In this document: in pieces, positions 46,617 to 59,184 of the stretch
Layout: each line of letters starts with the position of its first letter
Position numbering within the stretch: position 1 is the stretch's first letter
Source of the DNA: Carettochelys insculpta
Taxonomy: Eukaryota; Chordata; Testudines; Carettochelyidae
Direction: 5' to 3'
Length of the DNA: 64,000 nt
Assembly (NCBI RefSeq): GCF_033958435.1
Contig: NC_134137.1
Span: 65,922,001 to 65,986,000 of the forward strand
Position numbers and translations under genes: made by a program
The notes under the pieces: generated by a model
What the model was told of the DNA's origin: nothing
Database searches by the model: none
The model's input: the letters and a program-made list of their open reading frames with translations, nothing else

Positions 46617-48514
46617 GGTTTTAAGACACATTTTAGTGCCCATTTCTTTCTAATTTATCTTAATTTACTTTAATTGGGTGTGATCCTCACTGGGGACACA
46701 TACAGCAGTGGCCAAGAGGCCTGCCCTTCTGCACCAGGCACAACCCAGATTTGGGGCTCACTCAAATTTCATAGTTGCCTGAGTCCCTGAGGTAACAAGT
46801 ATTTCCTCTGATTTTTTTGCCATCTGTTTGAGGAAGAAGTTTTGTGACATGTGCCAGACATGCAGCACCATTGAAACACATGCTGCTGGCTTGGCAGGCT
46901 GTGGGTGCTCTGCTAATAATCTGGGCAGCACCTGAGCTTCTCCTGGGCAGCTGCCCAGGTGTGTATCTTACAGGAAAGAGTGCTGGTCCTCCCAGCAGTG
47001 CCGACAGCCACTGTGGGCCCGGGGCAGGGTAGGAGGGGAGCTTGGCTCCCTGCCTCTTGTGGGGGCAGGGCCAGAGGAAGAAGGGAGGTCAGCCCCGCCC
47101 CCACATTGCACGCAGAGTGGCAGCATAGTGCTCTGTGGCATTTCAAAGGGGCACAGAGCTATGGGCCCCTTTGAAATGCAGGGTCTAGGGGCAATTCCCC
47201 TTTTTCGCCTCTCAGCAGCAGGCTTGGGTGACCCCAGAGAGTTAGACAGGCTGTAAGAGGGGCCTTTTCATGTTGAGCATTCCCACCCCAACAACACAGC
47301 ACTTGCTGCTGCACCACAAAGTTAAGGCCGTGTTTGGAAAAGGCTCAAGAGAAACCTGCTGTTGACTGGGCTGGAAGTCGGTTACTTCATGCCTGTGCTT
47401 GGGGTGCAGGTACCCTTAGGTCACCTTCGCCCTTCCTTTGTCCCATGGCCCCATGCGGTGGCCTGCCAACACTCAGCGTTCGCACAGTGCCAGGGATGAT
47501 CTAACTTATGCTGTGCTTCCCATGGCCAAGCATAAGCCCTAGGAAAGAGAAGAGCCAGAATGTGACATACTCTAGCCATGTCCTAGATATAGCCTCACTC
47601 CTACCCCGTGCATGGACCAGGGAGCAGGGCCATTGTACAGCCTGCATCAGCTAGGGCAACCTTCTGTGCGAGGGTATTTGTAGTGTGTCATTTCTGCCTG
47701 CTGAAAAACCCTTTTATGCTGCAACATGGATGGAAATGGGCCTAAACGTAACTGGGAATCAGGACCTATATGTCGGAGGTATCTTTCTATAGCTCTTCAT
47801 CGCCTCAGCTTGGAACTTCCCGCTGTCTGGGACCAAGGCCATGGAGGCTGCAGAAGCCTATTGCTGAGGGAGATTTTGTATAGGTGGCCAGATCCTAAAC
47901 CTTACTCTAGCTGCTTTGCCCTGCATTAGTGATGTAAACAGCTGTAAATCCATCTTAACTGAGACGTGACAGACACTCTGCCACCTGTATTCTCTGAGGG
48001 AATCCTGGAGTGGCGTAGAACTGCTGTACTGGCGCCTAGGCCATCTTATTGTCCCATGCCTCTAATTTAAGGCCTGAAAAATCTCCTGTTGAGATTGAAT
48101 CTCCATCATTTCACCAGTTTCTTTGGATGTTTCTTTATAGACGTACACTCCAATATATTCCAAAGGCAAAGCCCTGGTGTATGTAAACTGGAAGCATCAG
48201 ACATACCGTCTCATGAATGGAATGCATCATGTCATGCCAGAAGTTTTCAAGTCCATGACAATCCCATAGCATGAATAAAAATTTCCTTCCGACAATTTTA
48301 CACACATGACAAAGCTCTGCTTTTGACAGTAACAGTCTGTGTAATGTCTTCAGAAATAAATAAGCCTTCTGCTGAATGTTAAATGACACTATAATTTTCT
48401 TGATGTTTATAGACATCATTTCATCCTGCTCACGTGTAGCTGTCTGAGACAGATTTAAGCCAGGTCCAAATGAACTTTTCCCTGCCTTCCATTGATGAAC
48501 TCGGATAAAAAACT
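46617..48514. other. Unannotated intergenic sequence
   Basis: No gene or repeat is recognised on either strand. Open frames near 46840-47260 arise from GC-rich composition. Confidence 0.45.
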
Positions 48515-48516
48515 CA

Positions 48517-48812
48517 GGCCTGGTCTACTCTAAAGGGGAAGGTTGAATTAAAATATGCAACTCCAACTATGTTAACTATATAGCTGGAATCAACATATCT
48601 CAATCTGAGCTCTGTACCGTCTCCACCATGGGAAGTTGATGGGAGTAAATTCTTCCATCGACTTCCCCTACTCTTCATGAGGAGCAAGAGTACCAGCTGG
48701 GATGGGGGCTCCCTCTGAGTTCAGTTTAGCACGTCCCTATTAGATGTGCTAAACTGAGATCAGGAAGATGGATCACAGCAGCGTCAATCTTCCCTGTAGT
48801 GAAGATATAGTC
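48517..48812. mobile_element. MITE (~296 bp) with GGCCTGGTCTAC end
   Basis: The left end GGCCTGGTCTACTCTAAAGG and the right side CTGTAGTGAAGATATAGTC (reverse complement GACTATATCTTCACTACAG) are weak inverted repeats. The inside has CAACTCCAACTATGTTAACT and a TTAGCACGTCCCTATTAGA / inverted pair. The flanks TCA and TGA do not match, so the ends are approximate. Confidence 0.5.
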
Positions 48813-48814
48813 TG

Positions 48815-50743
48815 AGGAGCAGACTATATTAGCATTAATGTACCGACTTTGCTTAGGTCATCAGCATAGAGACTGGCTTGGCCAAAGCGATTGATTCCGA
48901 CTGATTTCAATGAAAATTCACTGTAGGCCTGGACACAGGAGTAATGAAATGTTTATGACTGAACAAACTGAGGGTGTAATCCAAAGCTGAAACTCACTTG
49001 CTAAGCAGATGGTAGTGATACCAATTCTGAGGCTGTGTTTACACTTAAGCCTTATTCTGAAATACGTTGTTTAGAAATGGCTATTTCCCAATAACTTATT
49101 TTGAAATAATGTGTCTGCACCTGATAACTATTTTGAAACAGCATTTTGCTATTTGGAAATAGAGCATCCACACCTATTAGATCTGAATCGGATTTAAGAC
49201 CACCCAGAAGCAGTTCAGGCAGAGGTCGGGCCAGCAGTTACTTCCTGTGGCTGCTGCTTGAGGTTGTCTGAGGCTTATACTTAAAGGCCCCCAACTCCCC
49301 CACCCCTCGGACAGGGATGATGCTCTATGGGACTTGCTACTTGGAGTTCACTTGATATCTTCATGAAGCTAAATCACTCCTGCTACAGTTAATCTATGGC
49401 AAGAGATCATAAAACTCATAAAACTGAAGCATAAATTACTTGGCTCTGTCATGGCCCAGATTGCAGCAAGTGCACTTACTTTCCCATTTCCTGCCCACTC
49501 CATCTATGAAGTCAGCTGGAGCAGTTCTTGGGAAGCCAGATGAAAATTCCCAGCTGTATGTTGAAATGAAGGGGGAACTGGTGGAGCAGTGAGCGGATGT
49601 TGGTGCTGTGATGGTGTTCCAAATTTCCCTTTTCATGCACACACGGAGCTCTTACTGATGTTTCGAGGAGCTGCTACGGACTGAGAAGAGAACAGGCTCT
49701 CCTGCTCCTTTGTCGGTTTAATTATAAAAGAAACAACCGAGGTCCTGAAAATAGGCTTTTCTAATGCAAATGCTGAGAAAACTCAAGCTACGGTGCCTTG
49801 TCCAGCAGTCAACACTATGTATACAGCTCACTGGCCGAAGTTGGTCAGCGTGGCTGCGACAATAAGAAAACAGCAAGGCTTTGGAATTCTAGGAACTGCT
49901 GTCATTCTTATTGTCATTTATACACATATCCCTAGAGGCCCAAAGAAAGATTAGGGCCATTTGCTGAGCAATAAACATAGCGAACAGTCTCTTCACTGAA
50001 AATGTCCCGATGGACAGACAAAGTTGGGGCACTGAACAAGATTAAGTGACTTGCTCCAGGGCCCAGGATCCTCAGCAAGAGCAAAAATGGAAAGCTCAGT
50101 GCTGTTACTACCAAGGAAGGGTGCTTTCTAAGACAAACTTAAAGGGAAACTATCAAAACAGGAATAAATTTGACATTGTTTAAAAAAAAGTAATAAGTGC
50201 AAACAACAAAAGTCTTAATAGCCACCACCTTGACAGCCTCAAAGCAAAGTTTATTATGTCACTAGAGAGGCCAGCTGTGTCCATGACTGCCCTTTACTTT
50301 CCTAGAGTGGCTTCGATTGTCTCATATTTATGTTAGACCCGGGGAAGCTCACAGCACAGTGCTCATCAGCAGGGGCAGGAAAACAACGCAATTACAGAGG
50401 TTGCAGTTGGAGCGGTTTCAAGTGCTTAAGTAACCTTCTGGGAAATGGTAAGAACTGCTCCAGCCAATTAGAAGTATTAGTGCAGGCTTCCTTTTCAGAT
50501 AGCGAGAAAGATCGTGAGCCCTCCAGCTTCTCTGTCTCCCCTTATATCAGCGGTGCACTAGGATGTCACAGAATTGCCCATGTCTTTCATGCCCTGCCAA
50601 AGCATCGTGAATGTTTGGCAAATGAAAGGACCAGTTTGTTGTCCAGTCCTGCAGTGGCCACATCCCTGGTTATAGCCAAAGGAAGAGAGACAGACCAGGC
50701 TTGTTTTTAGACAAAAAAAAGGAGTCAAGAACCAAACCCACAC
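48815..50743. other. Intergenic with MITE half at 49036-49190
   Basis: GGCTGTGTTTACACTTAAGC at 49036 begins a left half of the AAATAG-rich MITE family, which stops near 49190. No gene is recognised in the rest. 50170-50340 is AT-rich, unique-looking sequence. Confidence 0.5.
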
Positions 50744-51134
50744 TGAGGCTGTGTGTGGCCACACCAGGAAGTGATGTCGAAAGGGGAAGTCCCTATCCGT
50801 CACTTCGAAGTGAGCCGCTTCAAAAGGAAGCGACTACACACAAAACATGGATTGACGTTGTGATCTGCAACATTGAAGAGACACCCAGTCATTTCGAAAG
50901 GGAGCGGCTACACAGCCACAGCTTCATTTCGAAATAACGGGGCAGGAAATGGAGAGGGCAGGGTTGGATGGCTGACAAGCCCTTCCTGGAGCTTGGGCCA
51001 GCTGCCCTATTAAGGGGCCCCACCTAAACACCGCCCCCCCCATGCACATGCTGAAGACCTCGGCTGCTTGCAGCACGCGACCTCCAGCACAGCACTCGGC
51101 AGAGCCTTGGTTAGCCACCACACCACTGCCTGCC

Positions 51135-52522
51135 ATGGACCAGCAGCTCTTCACTGACGGGGACACCCTGGACATCATGGCCAGCCTGACGGCCATCCTG
51201 ACAGCATGCCATATGAAGCTATGTGCCACCCGACACGTGGCTGGCCTCCTGCAGGCCCACCCCTGCACCCCACTATGCATCTGGAGCACCCCCTATTCCA
51301 GGACGCCGTTGCCTCTGGCAGTACCCCACCAGAGTGGAATGGAGGGACGACATCATCCTCAGGGAGCGGGATGATGACCAGTGGCTCCACAACTTCCGTA
51401 TGACTCAGGTCACCTTCACGGAGCTGTGCCATTGGCTGGCACCAGCACTTTGCCACCAGGACACCCGCATGCCGCCCTTACTCCCCCTGGAGAAACGAAT
51501 AGCCATTGCTGTGTGAAAGCTGGCCACTCCAGACAGCAACCACTCAGTTGGCCACCAATTCAGGGTGGGGAAGGCCACTGTTGGGGTCATCCTCCTCAAG
51601 GTAAGGCACCTGGGGTCACACACCCACAGCAGGGTCCTGGGGAGGGGAGGTCCCAGGGAGGGGGGTTCCAGTGAGGGGGGTCTCAGGGAGGGGGCTCCCA
51701 GGGAGGGGGGTCCCCCATATGCTACCGCACACACTCATGGGCTCCTGTGCCCTCCACCCACCTATAGGTTGTCACTGCCATCAACAGGATCCTCCTGCGC
51801 CACCTGATCCGCCTTGGGGACATGGCTGCTGCCATGGGGGGCTTCCAACAGCTGGGATTCCCCAAATGCATCAGCACATGGGACAGCACCCACATCACCA
51901 TCTGAGCCCCACCACACAGCCGGGGACAGTACATCAACTGAGAGGGCTACCACTCTGTCATCCTCCAGGCCCTCATGGATGCCCAAGGATGTTTCACCAA
52001 CATCTGTGTGGGCTGTCTGGGCAGGGTCCATGATGCCTGCATCCTGCAGAACTCATGGCTCAGCCGCAGGATGGCAGAGGGCACCTACAGCCCCCCACAG
52101 GAGCTGCCAGTGGGGGACATACTATGCCCCCATGCATTGTCATCGATGCTTCCTACCCTCTCCAGGCCTGGCTAATGCACCCCTACATGGGACACACCAA
52201 CAAGACCCAGGACCTCTACAGAGCCCGCCTCACCCAGGCCAGGAACACAGTTGAACGGGCATTCGGCTGTCTGAAGGCGCACTTCAGGTGCTTCCTGATG
52301 CACCTGGAGGTAGGCCTGCCCAGCGTGCCCGCAGTTGTGGCCACCTGCTGTGCTCTCCATAACCTTGTGGAGAGCAAGCAGGAGTTCTTTGTGGTGCACT
52401 GGGTGGTCGAGGCCGTGCTGCACTATGAGCAGCCAGGTGCAGTCCCATGTCACCAAGCACACCAGGATGGGGTGCGCATGCAGGAGGACCTCCGGGAGGC
52501 CTTTGCCAGGGAGCCACCATGA
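51135..52522 (+). pseudogene. Harbinger-2 DDE transposase, two exons, stops and frameshifts
   Basis: A probable start ATG at 51135 (MDQQLFTDGDTLDIM) is in a different frame from the main body, so there is a frameshift before about 51300. The body runs EWRDDIILRERDDDQWLHNF to EKRIAIAV, where TGA at 51514-51516 replaces the Trp codon kept in Harbinger-1. The intron is GT at 51601 to AG at 51767 (167 bp). Exon 2 carries the first catalytic Asp (STWDSTHI), stops TGA at 51903-51905 and 51939-51941, the second Asp (GRVHDACIL), a frameshift near 52120-52140, then Glu in VERAFGCLKAHFR. All three catalytic residues are therefore visible although the gene is dead. An AATAAA lies at 52652-52657. Confidence 0.85.
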
Positions 52523-53781
52523 CCTGGCCCGGTCAACTCCATGCAACACCTCCCGTCCCCACCGCTGCCCACCAGCACCCCTGCCCACCAGCACCCCTGC
52601 TCACATGCCCCACCCCCATCCCCACCCAAGGCAAGATACATCTCACTGTTAAATAAATTCAGCTGTTTTTTTTTTTTTTTGGAAAGCAAGGAACATGTGA
52701 CTATTTACATGGGAGGTGGGGGTGAACTATTTACATGGGGGACAGGGGTGAGCTATCTACATGGGGTGCGGGGGGCCTCAATCTTGTGAGGAAATGGCCA
52801 GTTGGGAGCCACAATGGCCCCTGCAGGCACAACTGCCCCGGGTCTGGGGACCGCAGCGGGGCTGGGGTGGGGCAGGTGGAATGGGGAGGTAGGTCCGGAC
52901 TGGGGTAACCAGGGGCTCGGACTAACGGGGGAGGAGGCAGGGGAACCATGAACAGGCAAGGCTCGCCCAGCCACAGCCAGAGCGCCAGCTCCTGCCGCTG
53001 GGCTGGGGACATGTTGGCTGGGAGCAGAGCTGTAAGGGTGGTGGGGGGGGCAGGTGGAAGGGGCGCAGGGGAGGACTGCAGAAGAGGGGAGGCTGAAGAA
53101 GGGGGAGCAGGGAGAAGTGGCGGGCTGGGGCAGAGGGGGAGCTGTCGGAAAGGCCATCCATGGGGTAGGTGGCTGGGCCAGGCGGCTGGGCCAGGCAATT
53201 AGCAACAGCCCTGGGTCGGGGTGTCAGGATACCCAGTCCCAGGCCGCCCACTCCATGGATAGCCATTCCTGCAGCAAGCAGTTCTGCTCCCACCATGCAG
53301 CCATGTGGGCTGCTGCCATATTATCTGCCCAGCTATGGCGGCAGCTCCTCCCACCATGGCACCTGATCCGGGGAGGTGTCACCCCTTCACCCTCCTCAGC
53401 TGCTGCGTGGTTCCTGGGCATGTCCAGGGTGCTGGGGTGGCTGGCAGATGTCGAAGCTGTGAGGACATAAGGGGAGAGGTTGGTGCCCCATCAGTCACGA
53501 GCCCAGGTACCATAAGTCAGTGGCCTTGTCCCCACCGCCATCCCTCCCTGCTTGTGGTGAGGGGCTCTGGGGTGGCCCATCTGCTGTGGGGTCTGTCAAT
53601 GTAGGGCCGTTAGAGTGGCTGCCTCAGCCCACCCCTCCCTCCCAGACTTATGACCCTCATGGCAGCCCATGGCTCCATGCGGGGACACCCCCCCCCGCCC
53701 TCATGGCCCCACCCGGCAGAGATTTCAGCCATCCCTGGGTCCCTGGACTGTGGCTGTGCGCCTGGACCTGTGCTGGCTGTG

Positions 53782-54459
53782 TCAGGGACTGCCCCCGCAC
53801 CCGCATGGCCAGGGCCCCCCATGCCTGGTCCTGCCTGAGGGTTCCTCGGGTGGTTCAGGGGAGGCCCGGGTGGAGGTAGCCTGGCTCTGGCCCTCAGAGG
53901 GCTTGGCTATGTATAGCAGTCCCTCGCTCCTGCTGTCTCTGTCCCCGGTGCCAGCGGGTATTTTGGAGCCTGCAGTAGTAGGGGCCGTCAAGGGTCCTGG
54001 GTGGGGCTCCTCACCCTGTCCCTCCTGATCCTCCGTGTCCAGAGTCTCCTTGGGTGGTGCAGCCTTCCTGGGTCCCAACAGCTGGTGGAGCTCCCTGAAG
54101 AAGGCGCAGGTGGCCGGCACTGCCCCTGACTGCTGGGCTGAGTCCCTCACTTGGGCGTAGCCCTGATGCAGCTCCTTGACTTTGGAGCCGACCTGGTCGG
54201 GGGTCCGGAGGGGGTGGCCCCTTGCAGCAAGGTTGCCGCGAGGTGGGCAAAGGTGTCTGCATTTCTTTTCCACCCCTCCATCCTGAGCAGGACATCCTCG
54301 TCCCCTCAGACAGGCAGCAGGTCCTGGACTTCAGCTTCCAGCCAGAGAGCCCCCCTCCTCTTTGGGGGCTGCCTGGAGCCCCGGGAGCCCCACCACGCTG
54401 AATCCAGGGTGGGGTGTCACTTTCTGGGGGCGCTTGGGAGTGGCGTCTGGCCACCTCAT
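53782..54459 (-). pseudogene. Harbinger-2 Myb/SANT-like gene, frameshifted
   Basis: On -, ATG at 54459 starts MRWPDATPKRPQKV. The helix-1 part of the Myb/SANT-like domain is split over frames near 54360-54270. The rest is clear in one frame: LAARGHPLRTPDQVGSKVKE, then LHQGYAQVRDSAQQSGAVPA and FFRELHQLLG, matching Harbinger-1 at the same positions. The acidic and proline-rich region after it is weakly conserved. Any second exon lies between 53.8 and 52.7 kb and was not resolved. Confidence 0.75.
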
Positions 54460-54849
54460 GCTCCTACATCTGCCAGCACACTCTCAGCTTCCTGCACGGG
54501 GTTTCTGTGTCCCTGCAGCTTTAAGGCACCCGCAGCTGACTGCCATAGAGTTTTGGCTACAGGCCAGGGTGTCTCTGTGCTCTGGGGAGGGGCCGGCTCT
54601 GTGGAGGACTTTTCATTTCAAAATAGCGGCTGGGAGCGACTACACACATTTCATTTTGAAATCAACATCAAAATGAGGCGTTATTCCCAATACGGGAGTG
54701 GAACAATGACTTCGACATGAACCCTTTTTAATTTCGAAGTTGATTTCCAAGTGAGCAATTTGCGTGTAGTCGCTCTCCTGCTCATTTCGAAATTGCCCCT
54801 CATTTCAGAATGTCTTTCCAAAAGACTGGCTAGTGTGGTCACAGCCTGA

Positions 54850-55269
54850 GCGTGTGGAAGGAGGCGGTGGGGAAGGAGTTACACCCTCGGAGAATGGTGC
54901 TGCTGGAGCCATTATGCTGGTGAAGGTTAGAATTCGGCATCATGGCACCGACTCCATGGGAGCCAGAAGAGGCTTGCTGCCCCTTTGGAAAGATATGGTC
55001 TGTTCACTCCCATGGTGCTGTGTGTGATTAAGTGAATTAGGGTGTTATTTATTCTTCCACCCTGCCTGGCTAGGGCATCCTTGACATGCTCAGCAGGCCC
55101 AGTAACACTAGCAGCAACTTCATTCCATGCTCAGGGACTACGGCCAGCCAAATCATGGCAGCTGCCTTTGCATGAGCAACTGGGGAGAGGAAGAGCTCCA
55201 GTTATCTTGGTCCATGCCCGTGTACTCATAATTAGGCAAGTAACATTTAGATAGTATCGCCTTATTACA
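54850..55269. other. Unannotated intergenic sequence
   Basis: Nothing is recognised in these 420 bp. Confidence 0.4.
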
Positions 55270-56463
55270 GAGTGACTATCCTCATAAATGGGGAAGCTAT
55301 CTATGTGACACATCTGGACTTCACTAAGGTTTTTGACACAGTTCTACACAACATTCTTGTAAGCAACATGGTGAAATGTGATCTAGGTCAGTGGTTTCCA
55401 ACCTTTTCACTAGTTCAGACCCCCAATTGCCCCCACCCCCCAAACCATTCACAGACCTGCAATCATTCCCACAAAACTGTTTGTGGACCCCCATCAAAGC
55501 CAATTTCAGCTGCAATGTACACTTCGTTAAATGAAAAAGGAAACCACAACATAGACTCTTGGACAGCGGTTACTAGCATTATTGAAAGATATTTCATTTT
55601 AAAACAATAGTGAATTGTAACTCTGAAATTTATTTAAAACTTATTTTCTATGAACATTTTTATTTATCTTTTTTTTTTCTGGACCCTCTGCAATACCTTG
55701 GATCCCAGGTTGGGAACCACTGATCTAGACAGAATTATTGAAAAGCTGGTACGGAACTGGTTTGAAAGGCCATATTAAAGAGCAGTTGTCAATGGTTCAG
55801 TCTCAAAGAGGGAGGACGTATTTGGTGGGTGTTTACAGTACTCTGTCCTAGGGTCGCATTACTTAATATTTTCCTTAGTAACTTAGATTCTGTAGGGGAG
55901 AATATGCTTATAAAATTGGCAGAGGACACCAAACTGGGAAGGGTTACAAGTACTTTGGAGGATAGGGTTAGAATTCAAAATCACCTCAACAAATTGGTAC
56001 GGAATCAATGAGATAAAATTCAGCAAAGGCAAATGCCGAGTGCTTCAAGGCTACAAAATGGGGAATAACTGGCAAGGTGGTAATATTGCACAAAAGGATT
56101 CGAGGGTTATAGTGGATCACAGATTTGATGAGTCAATGGTGTGATGCAAAAAGACAAATAGCCATCTTCTGATCCACTCCCGGGAATCTCACGATCACAG
56201 TGCAGGAGTAATTGCCACTCGACTCTGTGATGTCTCAGCTGAAGTGCTAAGTTGCATTTCGGGCACCACATTTTGAGAAAGATGGGAGCAAACTGAACAA
56301 AGTCTGGAGGACAGCAAAAAAATAAGTGGGCTCAGAAACATGCTGCAGGAAGAAAGGGGCGTATTTGATCTAGGGAAGGGAAGGCTGGTGGGAGGCATGA
56401 TAACAACTTCAAATATATGAATGGTTGTTTATGAAGAGGATGGTGCCCCTCCTCCATGTCCCT
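55270..56463 (+). pseudogene. CR1 reverse-transcriptase remnant, split by a hAT MITE
   Basis: 55290-55388 holds the motif A region (THLDFTKVFDTVLHNIL, with the catalytic Asp of the FxKxFDTV block). After the hAT insert, 55731-56463 resumes with the following region (SQLGPLLF-like, then LAEDTKLGRV in the place of the FADDTKL block, where one Asp is changed to Glu). The fingers-palm downstream part follows in decayed form to the Harbinger insertion at 56467. Several stops are present, so this is a fossil. Confidence 0.75.
55389..55722. mobile_element. hAT MITE (334 bp) inside CR1
   Basis: The ends CAGTGGTTTCCAACCTTTTC and (reverse complement) CAGTGGTTCCCAACCTGGG are hAT-type inverted repeats. 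The flanks ATCTAGGT (55381-55388) and ATCTAGAC (55723-55730) are an 8-bp duplication with changes at the end. The CR1 reading continues across it. No coding content. Confidence 0.88.
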
Positions 56464-56466
56464 CAA

Positions 56467-57210
56467 GGGTGTGTCTACACTACAGCGTTCTGTTGACAGA
56501 GAGATCTTCTGACAAAACTTCTGTCAACAGATTGTGTCTATGCATAAAAGCGGCCTGAAACAGCAATCTGCTCTGTTGACACACACACAGGCTGGCTGCT
56601 CTGTCGACGGCATGTCGGGGAAGGAAACACTGAGGACAGGGCGCATGGGCAGCAAGCCCTTAAAGGGCTCCCTCTCACACAGCTGACCCCTGCACACTTG
56701 TGGTTTTGCAAGGCCCCAGAGGGACAGCACAGCCTGTGCAGGGAGCACACATGGCCCGAGAGAAACCCCCATATTGTGCTGCAGTCTATGGACCCAGAGC
56801 AGCCCCCAGCCATGCCCTGGACCCCAGAGGAGCTGTAGCAGCTGCTGCTGATAGTTGCAGTGGCCATCATTTACCAGCTATGGCAGCCTGTGTGCCACTC
56901 CACCCATGGCTACTCCCATGCACCATCAGGCGGGTGTGGCGTTATGCCACCAGCGCTGACTGGTGGGAACACATCGTTATGGACAAGTTGGATGACCACC
57001 AGGGGTTGCAGAACTTTAGGCTGAGTAAGGCTATATTCCTCCAGTGCTGCATCTGGCTCACCCCCCGCCCTCTGCAGGCAGGGCGCCCGGATGTGCCCCG
57101 CCATACCCGTAGAGCAATGCCAGATCTGTAAATCTGTACCTCATTTACATTTTTTATTTCTTTCATTTGCATGCCTCTTTCGACAGAGGAATTCTAGTGT
57201 AGACGTAGCC
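56467..57210 (+). mobile_element. Harbinger deletion derivative of a second subfamily (744 bp)
   Basis: The ends are GGGTGTGTCTACACTACAGC and (reverse complement) GGCTACGTCTACACTAG, with CAA flanks at 56464-56466 and 57211-57213. Subterminal TCTGTTGACAGA / TCTGTCAACAG palindromes distinguish this subfamily from copies A-E. A transposase N-terminus remains inside. Most of the element body is deleted. Confidence 0.85.
56815..57131 (+). pseudogene. Harbinger transposase N-terminal fragment
   Basis: ATG at 56815 (MPWTPEEL) is followed by a stop, then QLLLIVAVAIIYQLW in the same frame. After a frame change, WEHIVMDKLDDHQGLQNFRL and KAIFLQCCIWLTPRP correspond to the N-terminal helical region that precedes the first catalytic Asp in Harbinger-1 and -2. 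The catalytic part is deleted. Confidence 0.7.
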
Positions 57211-57213
57211 CAA

Positions 57214-57690
57214 ATGTATAGAAAGGATATAGAGAAATTAGAAAGGAGCCAGAGGTGAGTGACGAAGGTGATCAAAGGGATGGAAAGCAAGCCATCTGAG
57301 CAAAGGCTGAAGGATCGGGGCATGTTTAGCTTTGAAAAGAGGAGATAAAGGGAGGGCATGATAGCTGTCCTCAAATACTGAAAAGGGTGCCATAAAAGAT
57401 GGAGAAAGGTTGTTCTCTCTTGCCAAAGAGGGCAGACAGGAAACAAGGGGCTCAAACTTCAGAACAGAAGTTTTAGATTAAATCTCACCGAAAAGTTCCC
57501 AAGTGTCAGAAGAATAGGACAACAGAACAGACTGCCCAGGGAGGTTGTGAAAGCTCCTTCATTGGAAGTTTTCAAAGGATGGCTGGGTAACCAGCTGTCT
57601 TGCATGGTTTAGACACAACAAATCCTGCATCTTGGCAGGGGTTAGACTAGGTGAACCGTGCCATTCCTTGTAGCCCTATATTTGTAAGAT
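57214..57690 (+). mobile_element. CR1 3' end, second copy
   Basis: Decayed ORF2 C-terminus (MESKPSEQRLKDRGMFSFEK, then NRLPREVVKAPSLEVFKGW) is followed by a CR1-type 3' region ending near CTATATTTGTAAGATCC. It repeats part of the ORF2 already present at 56270-56460, so it is a separate copy rather than a simple continuation. Confidence 0.75.
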
Positions 57691-59184
57691 CCTAAAAGCT
57701 GTTTGCCAGTTTTGCCCCGCACTAGTGGTCCTGGCTTAATCCCCACCCCATCCCCCTTTCAGCTATGCAGAGCTATTTCACATGTGAGTAATTACGCAGT
57801 CAGGAGCTCTGGCTAGTTCCCAAACAAACTTCCTTTGCTCTAACAAGGAAAGTTATTGTGTAGCCTATCAGGTTACTGTTTGATGCCTTACGTAATGTCT
57901 GACATCTATTAATTATTTCGCAAAGGTTAAACCATTATGAGCCTTTTAGTAAATTCTTTCTTTATAGCATAAGCTAAACTGCGGGAGAAAAAAATAGCCT
58001 AGTGTTTTGCTTTCTCCCATCCCCAAACATACCCAATCATCATCATCATCATCATCATCTTCATCATCATCATCATCATCACACTGCTAATTCTAAAGAT
58101 TTGGGAAGGGTTAAAAATATGATACATCACACACATAATTGACTCATTAGCTATAAAAGGTGTATTTATATGTGGGACTAGCAGGCCTCTCCTCCCGCCT
58201 GAGCATGTACCCGCCCAAGGGAGGTGGCAAAGGGGAGGCCCTATAACTGTTTGTAACTTTCCCTCTCTGGCAATCCAAGTATCAGTTATATTTTTCAGGT
58301 TATTGTCACAAGGAAAAGCTCCTAGATGAAAACTGAGATTTCACTGCATGGGGCCCTGAAGCAGGCCTGTAACAACAGCCTCCTCCTGGAAATCTGCTTG
58401 GGAGTTTCATTGTGTTGCCATTTTCAATGTAAAGGGGTGTGACCCTGGGACTTCCATCTTTTGAGCCAGAGTATGTGGCTGAATTAGAGTTTAAATAACT
58501 TGGATCAGGAATCAAATCCTCCTCTATTGTACAGCGCCCAGTGCCACATGGAGCGGTATGGTAATAATTAATAAAAGAGTTCCAGCATGAACCAAACAGT
58601 GACCCCCCCCATAATGGAAACTTCTTTGATCCTGAAGTGAGTCCACAGGAGTTTAGAATATTAAGTTTTAAAATCATGTGTATTGAAAGTATATTTTTAG
58701 TGGAATTTTATACTCTGAGACAGCTATTGATCCACAGTGTGTGCAGCTCCTTTTAGAGGGACTGAGAGTGGCAGAAAGTGAAAGGTCAGGAAGACAAAAT
58801 GCCACCTCATACTGGACAAGTGCTTTTAAATTGGGAGCCATACTCCACAGGGTTTTACGGCTGTATTGCACCTTTTAGATATGTTCATGGAGCACAAGAA
58901 TTACCTTAACAAATACATTCAGCCAGTCTCGGGGGAGACATTCCTTGCCTGCTTTTGTTGTTACTATTTGCAGTTCTTTTATGGGGGAAAAGTGGCTCAA
59001 AAGCTGTCTGTGTATGGTGCACCAACGAGCCTGACATTTCTGAAACACAAACAGTATCTTTCAATCTCTATAAACTGAGAGGAATTCAACCATCCATCTG
59101 ATTTTTCTTTCCAAGTACTGCCGTCACAAATGTTCCCTTATATGACCCTAATGCACCAAAGCTGTCTGTCGGCACTGAATAAAT
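57691..59184. other. Intergenic with (TCA)n microsatellite at 58036-58081
   Basis: About 15 TCA units, one interrupted by TCT, lie at 58036-58081. No gene is recognised. Confidence 0.6.

Larger units (their letters stand above)
50747..54846. mobile_element. Harbinger-2: full-length PIF/Harbinger transposon, decayed (4100 bp)
   Basis: The left end GGCTGTGTGTGGCCACACC and the right end (reverse complement) GGCTGTGACCACACTAGCC are inverted repeats with a small length difference. The flanks TGA (50744-50746) and TGA (54847-54849) match. The transposase is on + (51135-52522) and the Myb-like gene on - (54459-53782), so they converge exactly as in Harbinger-1 but the whole element lies in the opposite orientation. 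Both genes have stops and frameshifts. Confidence 0.9.

Noticed and set aside
58036..58081. Regular spacing at first glance like an array
   Set aside because: It is a simple TCA microsatellite. No spacer-repeat structure, and CRISPR arrays are not expected in vertebrate DNA.
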